Origin: Cellvibrio sp. KY-YJ-3
Lineage (GTDB): Bacteria; Pseudomonadota; Gammaproteobacteria; Pseudomonadales; Cellvibrionaceae
Reading direction: 5' to 3'
Length of the DNA: 64,000 nt
Assembly (NCBI RefSeq): GCF_008806955.1
Contig: NZ_CP031727.1
Location: forward strand, 1,302,001-1,366,000
Below, piece by piece: positions 54,616 to 61,701 of this stretch (the first letter of the stretch is position 1; the number at the start of each line of letters is the position of its first letter). Position numbers and translations under genes: made by a program. A model generated the notes under the pieces. That model made no database searches. It saw only the letters and a program-made list of their open reading frames with translations, and had not been told where the DNA came from.

Positions 54616-54668
54616 ATTACAAACTGTCCAGCGCACGAAGTGCGCGAGTTGCTACACTTTGTTATGAT
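54616..54668 (-). other. Truncated attC site (left half only)
   Basis: On the minus strand ATCATAAC-AAAGTGTAGCAACTCGCG leads into CTGGACAGTTTGTAA, then stops where the complete sites continue. Its R'' box ATCATAAC is complementary to the R' box GTTATGAT at the front of the same cassette (55226-55233). The right half, with L' and R', is deleted. Confidence 0.75.
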
Positions 54669-54669
54669 A

Positions 54670-54993
54670 TTACTTTGCCACAATGTGTTTGTATTTATAG
54701 CGAGTTATGAAAACCAGAGATACACCAACAATAAAAAGAATTGCGCCAGGTGCAGCCTGAAGAATTTTAGATTCGGCACCTAATAATTTTATATACCAGT
54801 CGGATGCTCCAGAAACCCCAATTACAAAAAGATAAATTCCACCAATGATAGCGACTAACCCCAACAACAAGCCCGCCAAAGAATACATAAATTGATATTT
54901 GGCTAGAATTGCTTGAGTTTCTTGTGGTGTGGATTTGTTTATTTGTGAGCCATTAACAATAAGTGTTCCATTGTTTTTTGGTATTTTTTCCAT
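54670..54993 (-). CDS. Cassette gene: small membrane protein, unknown function
   Basis: The 107-residue protein (MEKIPKNNGTLIVNGS start) has two hydrophobic helices (LAGLLLGLVAIIGGIYLFVIGV and AAPGAILFIVGVSLVFITRY) and a lysine-rich end (RYKYKHIVAK). I place the start at 54993, eight bases after the preceding gene's stop; a TTG at 55026 would overlap that gene. The stop lies directly against the attC R'' box, as in integron cassettes. No family is recognised. Confidence 0.65.
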   Translation of the reverse strand: MEKIPKNNGTLIVNGSQINKSTPQETQAILAKYQFMYSLAGLLLGLVAIIGGIYLFVIGVSGASDWYIKLLGAESKILQAAPGAILFIVGVSLVFITRYKYKHIVAK

Positions 54994-55000
54994 AATATTT

Positions 55001-55204
55001 TTACTCGCTTGATGCTGGCTCGCCAAATTTAGATGTTATTTTCTCAAGTATAGATTTATCAGCGTTAAAGGATAACTTACCGTTCTCTAGGCGTATTTGT
55101 GTTCTAGCCATTTCCTCTTCGCTTAAAAATGTAGCAAGCTTAGCTTTAGTTCTTTCCAGCACCACTTCTGCGACATTAAAATTTCCTGTTCTTCTTGTTG
55201 GCAT
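55001..55204 (-). CDS. Cassette gene: 67-residue soluble protein, unknown function
   Basis: The 67-residue protein (MPTRRTGNFNVAEVVLERTK...) is charged, with LSEEEMARTQIRLENGKLSF and ILEKITSKFGEPASSE. No membrane or metal motif is seen. It starts 22 bases after the cassette boundary with GGAGA upstream, which is the usual position for a cassette's first gene. It and the membrane-protein gene just downstream share one cassette, suggesting linked function; toxin-antitoxin pairs occur this way, but there is no direct evidence. Confidence 0.6.
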   Translation of the reverse strand: MPTRRTGNFNVAEVVLERTKAKLATFLSEEEMARTQIRLENGKLSFNADKSILEKITSKFGEPASSE

Positions 55205-55225
55205 AAATTGTCTCCGAATTGGTAA

Positions 55226-55354
55226 ATCATAACGTTAATCACAACGGCAGTTTGTAAGTTGTGCGTTGTGGAATACTTTGCGAAGCAAACCACATAAGCG
55301 CGACTTACAAACTGTCCAGCCGCGCAGTGGCGAGTTGCTGCGCCTTGTTATAGC
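55226..55354 (-). other. attC recombination site (complete)
   Basis: Minus-strand order is R'' GCTATAAC (55347-55354), L'' region AAGGCGCAGCAACTCGCC, a large imperfect dyad (CAGTTTGTAAGT ... ACTTACAAACTG), an L'-like GTTGTG and R' GTTATGAT (55226-55233). Its R'' box matches the R' box that opens the same cassette (55764-55771). It is nearly identical to the neighbouring attC outside the core boxes. Confidence 0.85.
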
Positions 55355-55356
55355 CC

Positions 55357-55746
55357 TTACTCTGTTTCAAAAACAATTGAAACACCATATGCCTTGCTTG
55401 CCAAGGTGCGAATATGCTCTTTCTGCAATTTGCACTTGATAGCTAATTGAGAGTCACTCAACCAATAGAATTTAGGCTCATTTTCGCAGTAACCGGCAAA
55501 AATTACATGCCCTTTAGGATTAGAGAATTCATATTTCTGATTAAGGAAAATGTATGTACCGTATGGAGCATGTCTATTCCAATCAGATCCGTAAGCGTAA
55601 CTTTTTACGGAAAGCTCTCCATTAGGGGATTCTGTGGCGGCTAAAGATTTCCAATGAATACTGGAACTATAGAAATATATTGCTCCAGCCGCCAAGGCAC
55701 TTAACAGCAATAAAATTAAAATTGAATATATTAGCCTCTTGGCCAT
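55357..55746 (-). CDS. Cassette gene: N-anchored protein, unknown function
   Basis: The 129-residue protein has a single N-terminal hydrophobic helix (LIYSILILLLLSALAAGAIYFYS) and an extracytoplasmic domain (ESPNGELSVKSYAYGSDWNRH, GHVIFAGYCENEPKFYWL). Two cysteines (YCEN, IKCKLQ) could pair. The SPNGELSVKSY pattern recalls small exported beta-rich proteins found in other cassettes, but I cannot name a family. It fills a 538-bp cassette bounded by two complete attC sites. Confidence 0.65.
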   Translation of the reverse strand: MAKRLIYSILILLLLSALAAGAIYFYSSSIHWKSLAATESPNGELSVKSYAYGSDWNRHAPYGTYIFLNQKYEFSNPKGHVIFAGYCENEPKFYWLSDSQLAIKCKLQKEHIRTLASKAYGVSIVFETE

Positions 55747-55763
55747 TTGTGAATTCCTTGCTT

Positions 55764-55893
55764 GCTATAACGTTTAGCACAACGGCAGTTTGTAAGTTGC
55801 GCGCTGTGGAATACTTTTGCGTAGCAAAACCACATAAGCGCGACTTACAAACTGTCCAGCCGCGCAGCGGCGTGTTGCTGCGCCTTGTTAACT
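55764..55893 (-). other. attC recombination site (complete)
   Basis: Minus-strand order is R'' AGTTAAC (55887-55893, overlapping the gene's stop codon), AAGGCGCAGCAACACGCC, the same long dyad as in the next site, GTTGTGCTAAAC and R' GTTATAGC (55764-55771). Its R'' matches the box GTTAACTGG (55764-side partner at 56229-56237) that opens this cassette. Confidence 0.85.
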
Positions 55894-56220
55894 GTTTGTA
55901 AATTGAGCTTGGAGGTAATTCTTATTGGTTACTGATATTTCGCAGAACTGACAACCAAGAGGAATAATACCAAAAACATACTTCGTGACCCTTACCTTCT
56001 CTAGACCTGGCGTATACGGTTTAAATGTCATGTTAATTTTAACCACGCCACTCTTAAATGTTAGATTTTTCTGGTTACACACCAAAACAGTTACTTTAGA
56101 TAAATTGAAGTCACCCCACACAGAGGTTTTAAGGCCGAAAATAGGTGAAATTTTATAATGTATATCCCCATTATTTTCGTAAATCTTCGAATCTATTGAG
56201 CCTAGAGGAATATCCTTCAT
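55888..56220 (-). CDS. Cassette gene: 110-residue protein, unknown function
   Basis: The 110-residue protein (MKDIPLGSIDSKIYENNGDIH...) looks all-beta, with short hydrophobic strands (VTVLVCNQKNLTF, VVKINMTFKPYTPG, VTKYVFGIIPLGCQFCEISV) and a CQFC pair. No signal peptide, helix anchor or known domain is seen. It is AT-richer than the flanking glycosidase genes, consistent with acquisition. It is the first cassette as read, starting 17 bases after the boundary box GTTAACTGG. Confidence 0.65.
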   Translation of the reverse strand: MKDIPLGSIDSKIYENNGDIHYKISPIFGLKTSVWGDFNLSKVTVLVCNQKNLTFKSGVVKINMTFKPYTPGLEKVRVTKYVFGIIPLGCQFCEISVTNKNYLQAQFTNS

Positions 56221-56236
56221 ATGCGATGCCAGTTAA

Positions 56237-56860
56237 CAGTTTATTAAATTGCACCAACTATATAACCCACAGAACGTTATTCCAACTAATTTGGTGTGGC
56301 GCTGTATAACTCCAAAAGTAGATAAACCTTCATTCGATTTGGTTAGTGCTAAATCAAAGGGTTAACTATCACTCCGAATTAATTATGGAGTTATATGGCA
56401 CAAACAATCTCAATTAGTTGCCGCGCGCATTTGGCGACCTGTCCGCTTTGGGCACAAACCCGCCCTTCAAACCCGTTGCGGTTCGTAAACTCAGTCTGCG
56501 CGACGCGCCACAACCTACGGGTACATTGCCGGTATTAATTTCGGCATCAGCTTGAAAATATTTTGGATAATTGGAAATAAAAAGTCTGCGTTGCCAAAGC
56601 AAGCAAAAAAACGAGCGAGGGTGTTTGGAGTGGGGAAAGTGCAGTGCTTTTAATATCCGTAATCCATAGCAGCCAAGTCATGTATCCAAAATCCGTAATA
56701 CATTTCCTTGTGGTGCTTACTGCTGTCGTCATTCCTGTGACGGGAACCGCATAGGGTAGGCGGTTTGGTGTGCGGGGTAATATTACAGCTTATTACAATC
56801 TGTGCAACGCGCTTTCGGGAAGGTTGGTGCCTTGGTTTTGGGTGAGCCAAGGCGCGGTGT
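56237..56860. other. Non-coding AT-rich gap beside the cassette array
   Basis: No convincing gene. An inverted pair TATAACTCC (56305-56313) / GGAGTTATA (56387-56395) recalls attC core boxes, and the stretch 56430-56520 holds low-quality short frames and the fragment CACAACCTACGGG. A degenerate attC or attI is possible; no integrase gene is present. Confidence 0.4.
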
Positions 56861-57730
56861 TTATTTTAGTGGGAAATGAATATCGGTAATAAGGTCACAT
56901 TCGTCGACCTCGTGGATGAAATTCACGTAGTGAAAAAAGCAGGGATAGTCGCGAACTTCTTCGCCACTGTTCGGTAGCCATTCGCGATAAAACGCGTAGA
57001 TGGTCGTGTCGAGGGTATTGTAGCTGCCGGTGTGGCGAATAACGGCGCATTTTCCGCCGGGAATTATTCCTGCTTTTACACCGTAATCGTTCTCGGGGAT
57101 CTCTGTATCGATGGTGCCGCATACATCCCAACGAAATTCTTCTGGCTCAGTGGTTTTTGGATCGCTATAGGGAATGCCGAATGTCTTGCTGGTTTTTACC
57201 GGCGAGAGTCCGGTAGCTTTACGCCATGCAATAAATTTTGCCGCAGTTTCCAGTGTTTTTTCTGGTGCTCCCCGGTGTTCAATGAATGCAACATTTGTTT
57301 TTTCAAAATTAATGACGTTGACCTTCATGGTTATTTCTCCGTAAGGTTTAGGCTGAAATTGAAACCGCATATGCCATTCTGGCCAATTGGGTTCCGCCCT
57401 GAATTCAGAAGGCGATTTATCAAAAGTGCGTTTAAAGGCCCGCGCAAATGCTTCCGGGCTTTCAAAGCTGGCTTCCAGTGCGATATCAATAATCCGTTTT
57501 TCACTTTCAAACGCTAAGCGATAGGAGGCTCGTTTCAGTCTGGTCAACTGAATAAAGCGTGTCACACTCATGCCCGTGTAGGCCATAAATACCCGATGAA
57601 AATGGTATTTGGAAAAAGCGGCAACATCACTCATTCGCTCAAGTGTTAAATCTTGATTGAGGTTCTGATTAATGTATTCGCAAACACGAGCGATACGTTT
57701 GTCGTAATGGTTTGTCGGGTTATTGCTCAT
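56861..57730 (-). CDS. AraC family regulator with GyrI-like effector domain
   Basis: The 289-residue protein has an N-terminal AraC DNA-binding domain (LTLERMSDVAAFSKYHFHRVF; IIDIALEASFESPEAFARAFKRTF). The C-terminal GyrI-like ligand-binding domain includes VAFIEHRGAPEKT, RWDVCGTIDTEIPENDYGVKAG, GGKCAVIRHTGSYNTL and CDLITDIHFPLK. This Rob/SbmC-type layout usually senses small amphipathic compounds and activates efflux or stress genes. No such genes are adjacent. It is monocistronic. Confidence 0.9.
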   Translation of the reverse strand: MSNNPTNHYDKRIARVCEYINQNLNQDLTLERMSDVAAFSKYHFHRVFMAYTGMSVTRFIQLTRLKRASYRLAFESEKRIIDIALEASFESPEAFARAFKRTFDKSPSEFRAEPNWPEWHMRFQFQPKPYGEITMKVNVINFEKTNVAFIEHRGAPEKTLETAAKFIAWRKATGLSPVKTSKTFGIPYSDPKTTEPEEFRWDVCGTIDTEIPENDYGVKAGIIPGGKCAVIRHTGSYNTLDTTIYAFYREWLPNSGEEVRDYPCFFHYVNFIHEVDECDLITDIHFPLK

Positions 57731-57834
57731 GCCAATCCTTCATGTTTCAGGTGCAGCGCATAATGCGAGTTTTTCGCGTGCCTTGTCCTGATTGAGATTG
57801 CGCAGTCTAGTGATTTTATGGTGGTGTTGCACAA

Positions 57835-57864
57835 ACAAAAAAGCCGATGCATTGCTGCATCGGC
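57835..57864 (-). terminator. Rho-independent terminator of the GH5 gene
   Basis: GCCGATGCA (57843-57851) and TGCATCGGC (57856-57864) pair perfectly; a T run follows on the minus strand. It lies 65 bases past the GH5 stop. Confidence 0.93.
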
Positions 57865-57929
57865 AAAGGACTGTTGTTAATTAACTGCCTTAACAACAGG
57901 GCTAGAGAGAGAAAGTTTTTGCTAAAAAA

Positions 57930-60038
57930 TCACAGCGGGTTTAATTGGAACCAATTGATATTCCAACCGCCTTTTCTGACAAAAATCGATAAATCCTGTT
58001 GCCCCGCCGTGAGGTAAACAGTGGTGGAAACGGTTTGCCAGTTTTGCCAGCCGCCGGTGTTGGGCACGTTGATGGTGCCTAAGTCCGAACCGTTTCTACT
58101 GAGCACCAAAATGCCGCCGGTGTAGGGCGATGCCACACGCACTTGCAGTGTGTAATTGCCGGTGGTGGGGATGTTGATGGGGTAGCTCATCCAGTCGTTG
58201 TCGTCGGTGCTGGCGGCGTTGAATCCGCCTCCGGCGTCGGTGGTGGTTTCCATGCGGATGCCGTTGTGGTCTTTAAACATTTCCGCTTCGATGCGCGTGC
58301 CCACGGTTGGTTTCCAATTCATCCAGGTGGCGATGCTTTCATTGCGCACCAAGGGCTGGGTGGAGAATTGGCGGAACCAGTTTTCGATTTGCGCGGTGCT
58401 GGCATTACTCACGTTAATCGGGCTCATGCCGCCGCCATTGCTGCTGTTGGTGACCATGCCCCAGTTCCAGCCGCTGGTATCGCCGTTGGAGCCGTTTTGC
58501 GAAGTGGTTTTCCACGCCCAGTTGGTCGCCGCCCAGCCGTAGCTGTTGTAGATGTCGTAGGCTTTGCGCGTCATCTGGCCGCCGTAGCTGCCCAGCAGTG
58601 TCCAGGGTTGGAATTCGCCGACGAGGAAGGGCGTTTGCAAGCTGGTGATTTTGTTGCGCCAATCGCAGCTTTCACCCAGGCCGTTGGGATTGCAGTGCAG
58701 CCAGTTGGCGTACATGTTGGCTTGACCGGCGCCGTAAGCGGCGGTGTCGTTCCAGCCCCAGAGGCCGGGGTAGAAGTGCATCCAGGTGGATACGTTGGTC
58801 AGGCCGCGGCTGTTGGGGTTGCCGTAGGCATCGATGCCGCTGTTATGGCCGGGCAGCAAAATCACGCGGGTGGGATCTTTGGCGCGTACCACGTTGAACA
58901 GTTCGTAGGAGCGGTTGGCGAGGGTGGTGGCGTCGGTGCCCCAGGGTTCATTCAGCAAGTCATACGCGGCGACGGCGCTGCGGCCGTTGTAGCGCTGGGC
59001 GATCATGTCCCATAGCCATTTGGTGCGGTCCCAGTAGCTCGCGTTAGTCCAGAGCTGTGCCGCGCCGATGCAACCGTCGTGCTGCTCACTGGCCGCCGCT
59101 TGCCCGCCGACGGTGCCGTGCAAATCGAGGATGGTGTACATGCCGCGTTTTTCCGCTTCATTGATCGCCCAATCCAGGTATTGCCAGGCGTCACTGCGCA
59201 AGGTGTAGGGGTTGTATTCGTCCTCGATCAAACTGTACAGGAAGGGGATGCGCACCACGTTCATGCCCATGGCCTGCATCATGTCGAAGTCGCGCGCGGT
59301 GATGTAGTTGTCGCGGAACACTTTCATCAAGCGTTCTTTTTCCCCATTGCCAAAGCGCTGCGCCATCACCGATTCCAGTGTGCACTGGTCGTTCACTGCG
59401 CCGCCGCTGTGGGAGATGATGCCGCCCATCATCCAGAATTCCTGAATCAACCAGTTGCCCAGATTGGTGCCGCGCAAATCCACGCGCTGGTTGGTAGTGG
59501 CGTTCACCCACAGGTGGCCGCTTTGCTTGATCGCGGGCAGCGGCGTCCAGCTTTGGGTTTGCACCGGCACAACCCTGAACCAGTTGAGGTTAAAACCACC
59601 GGCATTCACTTTGATACCAAAGCGATGCACACCCGCGCTCAAATTCACGCGCTGTTTTACCGTCGTCCAGTTCTGCCAACCGCCGGTATTGGGCAGGGCG
59701 AAGTTGCCATAGGCCGGTGTGCCGCCCGCTTCTTCAAAGGTGATGTTGCCACCGCCGGTTGCACTGGCGACACGATATTCAATGTCGTATGCGCCAGTGG
59801 TGGGGATATTGACCGGGCTATTGCTGTAGGAGAGCCAGTCGTTGGCATCAATCCAGCCGACGTTTTGGCCGCCACCGCTATCGCTGGTATTTTCCAGCTG
59901 AATGCCATTCATATGACTGTAGGCTTCGGCTTGTATGGTGGCGGGCACATTGACTTGGCTGGTTGCGAGCTGACTCAGGAGTGCACTGGAAAGGCCCAGT
60001 GCAAGCACTGACCAGGTGCGAATTGCTGATGGTTTCAT
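57930..60038 (-). CDS. Secreted GH5 glycosidase flanked by two CBM6 modules
   Basis: The 702-residue precursor has a signal peptide (LGLSSALLSQLATS), an N-terminal CBM6 (about 34-160; IQAEAYSHMNGIQLENTSDSG, ending GFNLNWFRV), a GH5 domain (about 165-560; LRGTNLGNWLIQEFWMMG; acid/base Glu364 in DLLNEPWG; nucleophile Glu475 in LVGEFQPW) and a C-terminal CBM6 (about 580-702; ending WNINWFQLNPL). The catalytic domain closely resembles that of the 50260-52914 lipoprotein. CBM6 modules bind beta-glucans or xylans. It is likely a secreted beta-glucanase; linkage specificity is not decided. Confidence 0.87.
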   Translation of the reverse strand: MKPSAIRTWSVLALGLSSALLSQLATSQVNVPATIQAEAYSHMNGIQLENTSDSGGGQNVGWIDANDWLSYSNSPVNIPTTGAYDIEYRVASATGGGNITFEEAGGTPAYGNFALPNTGGWQNWTTVKQRVNLSAGVHRFGIKVNAGGFNLNWFRVVPVQTQSWTPLPAIKQSGHLWVNATTNQRVDLRGTNLGNWLIQEFWMMGGIISHSGGAVNDQCTLESVMAQRFGNGEKERLMKVFRDNYITARDFDMMQAMGMNVVRIPFLYSLIEDEYNPYTLRSDAWQYLDWAINEAEKRGMYTILDLHGTVGGQAAASEQHDGCIGAAQLWTNASYWDRTKWLWDMIAQRYNGRSAVAAYDLLNEPWGTDATTLANRSYELFNVVRAKDPTRVILLPGHNSGIDAYGNPNSRGLTNVSTWMHFYPGLWGWNDTAAYGAGQANMYANWLHCNPNGLGESCDWRNKITSLQTPFLVGEFQPWTLLGSYGGQMTRKAYDIYNSYGWAATNWAWKTTSQNGSNGDTSGWNWGMVTNSSNGGGMSPINVSNASTAQIENWFRQFSTQPLVRNESIATWMNWKPTVGTRIEAEMFKDHNGIRMETTTDAGGGFNAASTDDNDWMSYPINIPTTGNYTLQVRVASPYTGGILVLSRNGSDLGTINVPNTGGWQNWQTVSTTVYLTAGQQDLSIFVRKGGWNINWFQLNPL

Positions 60039-60455
60039 GGGTTTATACCTGTGACGTTATTGTTATTACGGTTTACGCGCCCCCTATTCCGCGTTACTGC
60101 GTTTCCTTGTTGTGGTTCTTATTGATGTCGGTCGGGCGGCGTTGGCTGCACTCTAGGCAAGCGTGTAACAGCTGTCGTTCGACAGCGGCGAAAGGGTGCA
60201 AAAAAATGTAAAGCGAACCCGTTCGAGCAAACAAAAACTGCTCGAACCATGGGCGTAAAAGCCGCTAAATAGCGGGAATTGATGGGGGTAGAGGCACCCG
60301 TTTGCACTGAACCTGGCGGTGGTGTGCCACTTCGCTGCCGCAATAGATTTATGCTGGCTCAGGGCTGGCAGTTTCTATAGTATCCCTTGTGACACAACCA
60401 AGGCGCGTTCAACCACTACAACAGCGTCACAATAAAAAGTATTCGGGGATCACCT
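60039..60455. promoter_or_regulatory. Divergent regulatory gap with two inverted repeats
   Basis: The gap between the GH5 and the membrane AraC gene has no gene. It carries the palindrome GCTGTCG-TT-CGACAGC (60171-60186) and the pair GTTCGAGCA/TGCTCGAAC (60221-60229, 60239-60247). Either could be an operator for the adjacent regulator; this is an inference from position. Confidence 0.5.
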
Positions 60456-61676
60456 ATGGATTTTGTAGTTTTCAATTTTCACGACGTTATTTTGCTGATG
60501 ACGGCTATGCTCTGCGGTTTTTTTGCGCTACTGCTGATTGCTACCAACCCGCCCAATAACATCAGCAATTATTTTCTCGCCGCTTTTTTAATCGCCCATG
60601 CCTTTATTCCACTGCATGAATTAATTCTGTGGGGCGCCGATTTCAAATTGCAGGTGCGCACCCATGCGCCCGGTATTTATTTTATTGGCGGCTTCGCCTA
60701 CTACCTGGATGCCGTGCTGCTCTACTTTTATGTGAAGTCACTGGTATTCCGCGATTTCCACCTGCGCCCCAAGGATTATCTGCACCTGCTGCCGCTCGCA
60801 TTGTTCGGTGTATTTATGCTGCTGGCCTTCTACCGTTTCCCCGCCGCTACACGCCTGGAGTGGATCAACAGCGAAGCCTTTGTGTACAGTTTTGGTTACA
60901 TCGGGATGGATTTCTTTTGTAAGTTCCTGCGTGTTGGCTACTGCGTGGCAGGCTTTTTGCTGATCTACAAATACAAAGGCATACTCAAAAACACCCACTC
61001 CAATATTGAAAAGGTGGATATCCTCTGGCTCAAAATATTGGTGATGGGCTTTTTGGTGGTCACCGCGATGGAGGCATTTCTGGCGCTCTCCAAAGCGATT
61101 GGTTTTGCCGCCGGTTATGATTTTCAGGCGCCGCACCCCAGCGGCAACGTGATCGAATACATCGGCTTGAGTGGTTACTACGCGCTGTTTGTATTGGTTT
61201 GCACCCTGGTATTTACCAGCATGCGCTACTTCAGCAATTTTGAAGCGGTGCGCCAAAAAGACAGCAGCAATAGCGGTCGTGAACCGGCTAAAAAATCCGC
61301 GCAGGAAAAACTGCTCAACCCCGAGTATGCAGAAAAAATCGACAGCATCATGCGCAGCCAAAAAACCTATCTCAATCCGGATTTAACACTGGATATGCTG
61401 GCTGAAAACTTGTCGATCCCGGCGAAAGATTTATCCATGATTATCAACCGCCATTTCAATTTAAATTTTTACGAGTTCATCAACGGCTACCGGATCGAGG
61501 AAGTGCAAAAGCGCCTGCTGGATCCGGCCAATAAGGATAAAACCATCACCGACATTTATCTGGAAGTGGGGTTTAACAGTAAATCGGTATTTAATACCTT
61601 CTTTAAAAAACTGGTAGGGAAAACACCGTCTGAGTATCGCCAAAACCCGCAGAAGGTGGCGCTAGCCGCTAAATAA
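60456..61676 (+). CDS. Membrane-embedded AraC-type transcriptional regulator
   Basis: The 406-residue protein has about seven transmembrane helices in residues 1-255 (VILLMTAMLCGFFALLLIA, YFLAAFLIAHAFIPLHELIL, YYLDAVLLYFYVKSLVF, LHLLPLALFGVFMLLAFY, VGYCVAGFLLIY, ILVMGFLVVTAMEAFLAL, YALFVLVCTLVFTSM). A C-terminal AraC domain follows at 300-400 (LTLDMLAENLSIPAKDLSMII; KTITDIYLEVGFNSKSVFNTFFK). It may sense an extracellular or periplasmic glycan signal and act on DNA from the membrane. It sits 25 bases upstream of the TonB-receptor gene and divergent from the GH5. Confidence 0.9.
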   Translation: MDFVVFNFHDVILLMTAMLCGFFALLLIATNPPNNISNYFLAAFLIAHAFIPLHELILWGADFKLQVRTHAPGIYFIGGFAYYLDAVLLYFYVKSLVFRDFHLRPKDYLHLLPLALFGVFMLLAFYRFPAATRLEWINSEAFVYSFGYIGMDFFCKFLRVGYCVAGFLLIYKYKGILKNTHSNIEKVDILWLKILVMGFLVVTAMEAFLALSKAIGFAAGYDFQAPHPSGNVIEYIGLSGYYALFVLVCTLVFTSMRYFSNFEAVRQKDSSNSGREPAKKSAQEKLLNPEYAEKIDSIMRSQKTYLNPDLTLDMLAENLSIPAKDLSMIINRHFNLNFYEFINGYRIEEVQKRLLDPANKDKTITDIYLEVGFNSKSVFNTFFKKLVGKTPSEYRQNPQKVALAAK

Positions 61677-61701
61677 TTTCACTACTGGAGCTAAGGAAAA
61701 C

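Noticed and set aside
56414-56602. 62-residue minus-strand frame
   Set aside because: No ribosome-binding site, unlikely composition and no family resemblance; it lies in a gap of repeat-like fragments.
58143-60011. Two long plus-strand open frames within the second GH5 gene
   Set aside because: Antisense to an intact CBM6-GH5-CBM6 gene; composition reflects the opposite strand's codon bias.
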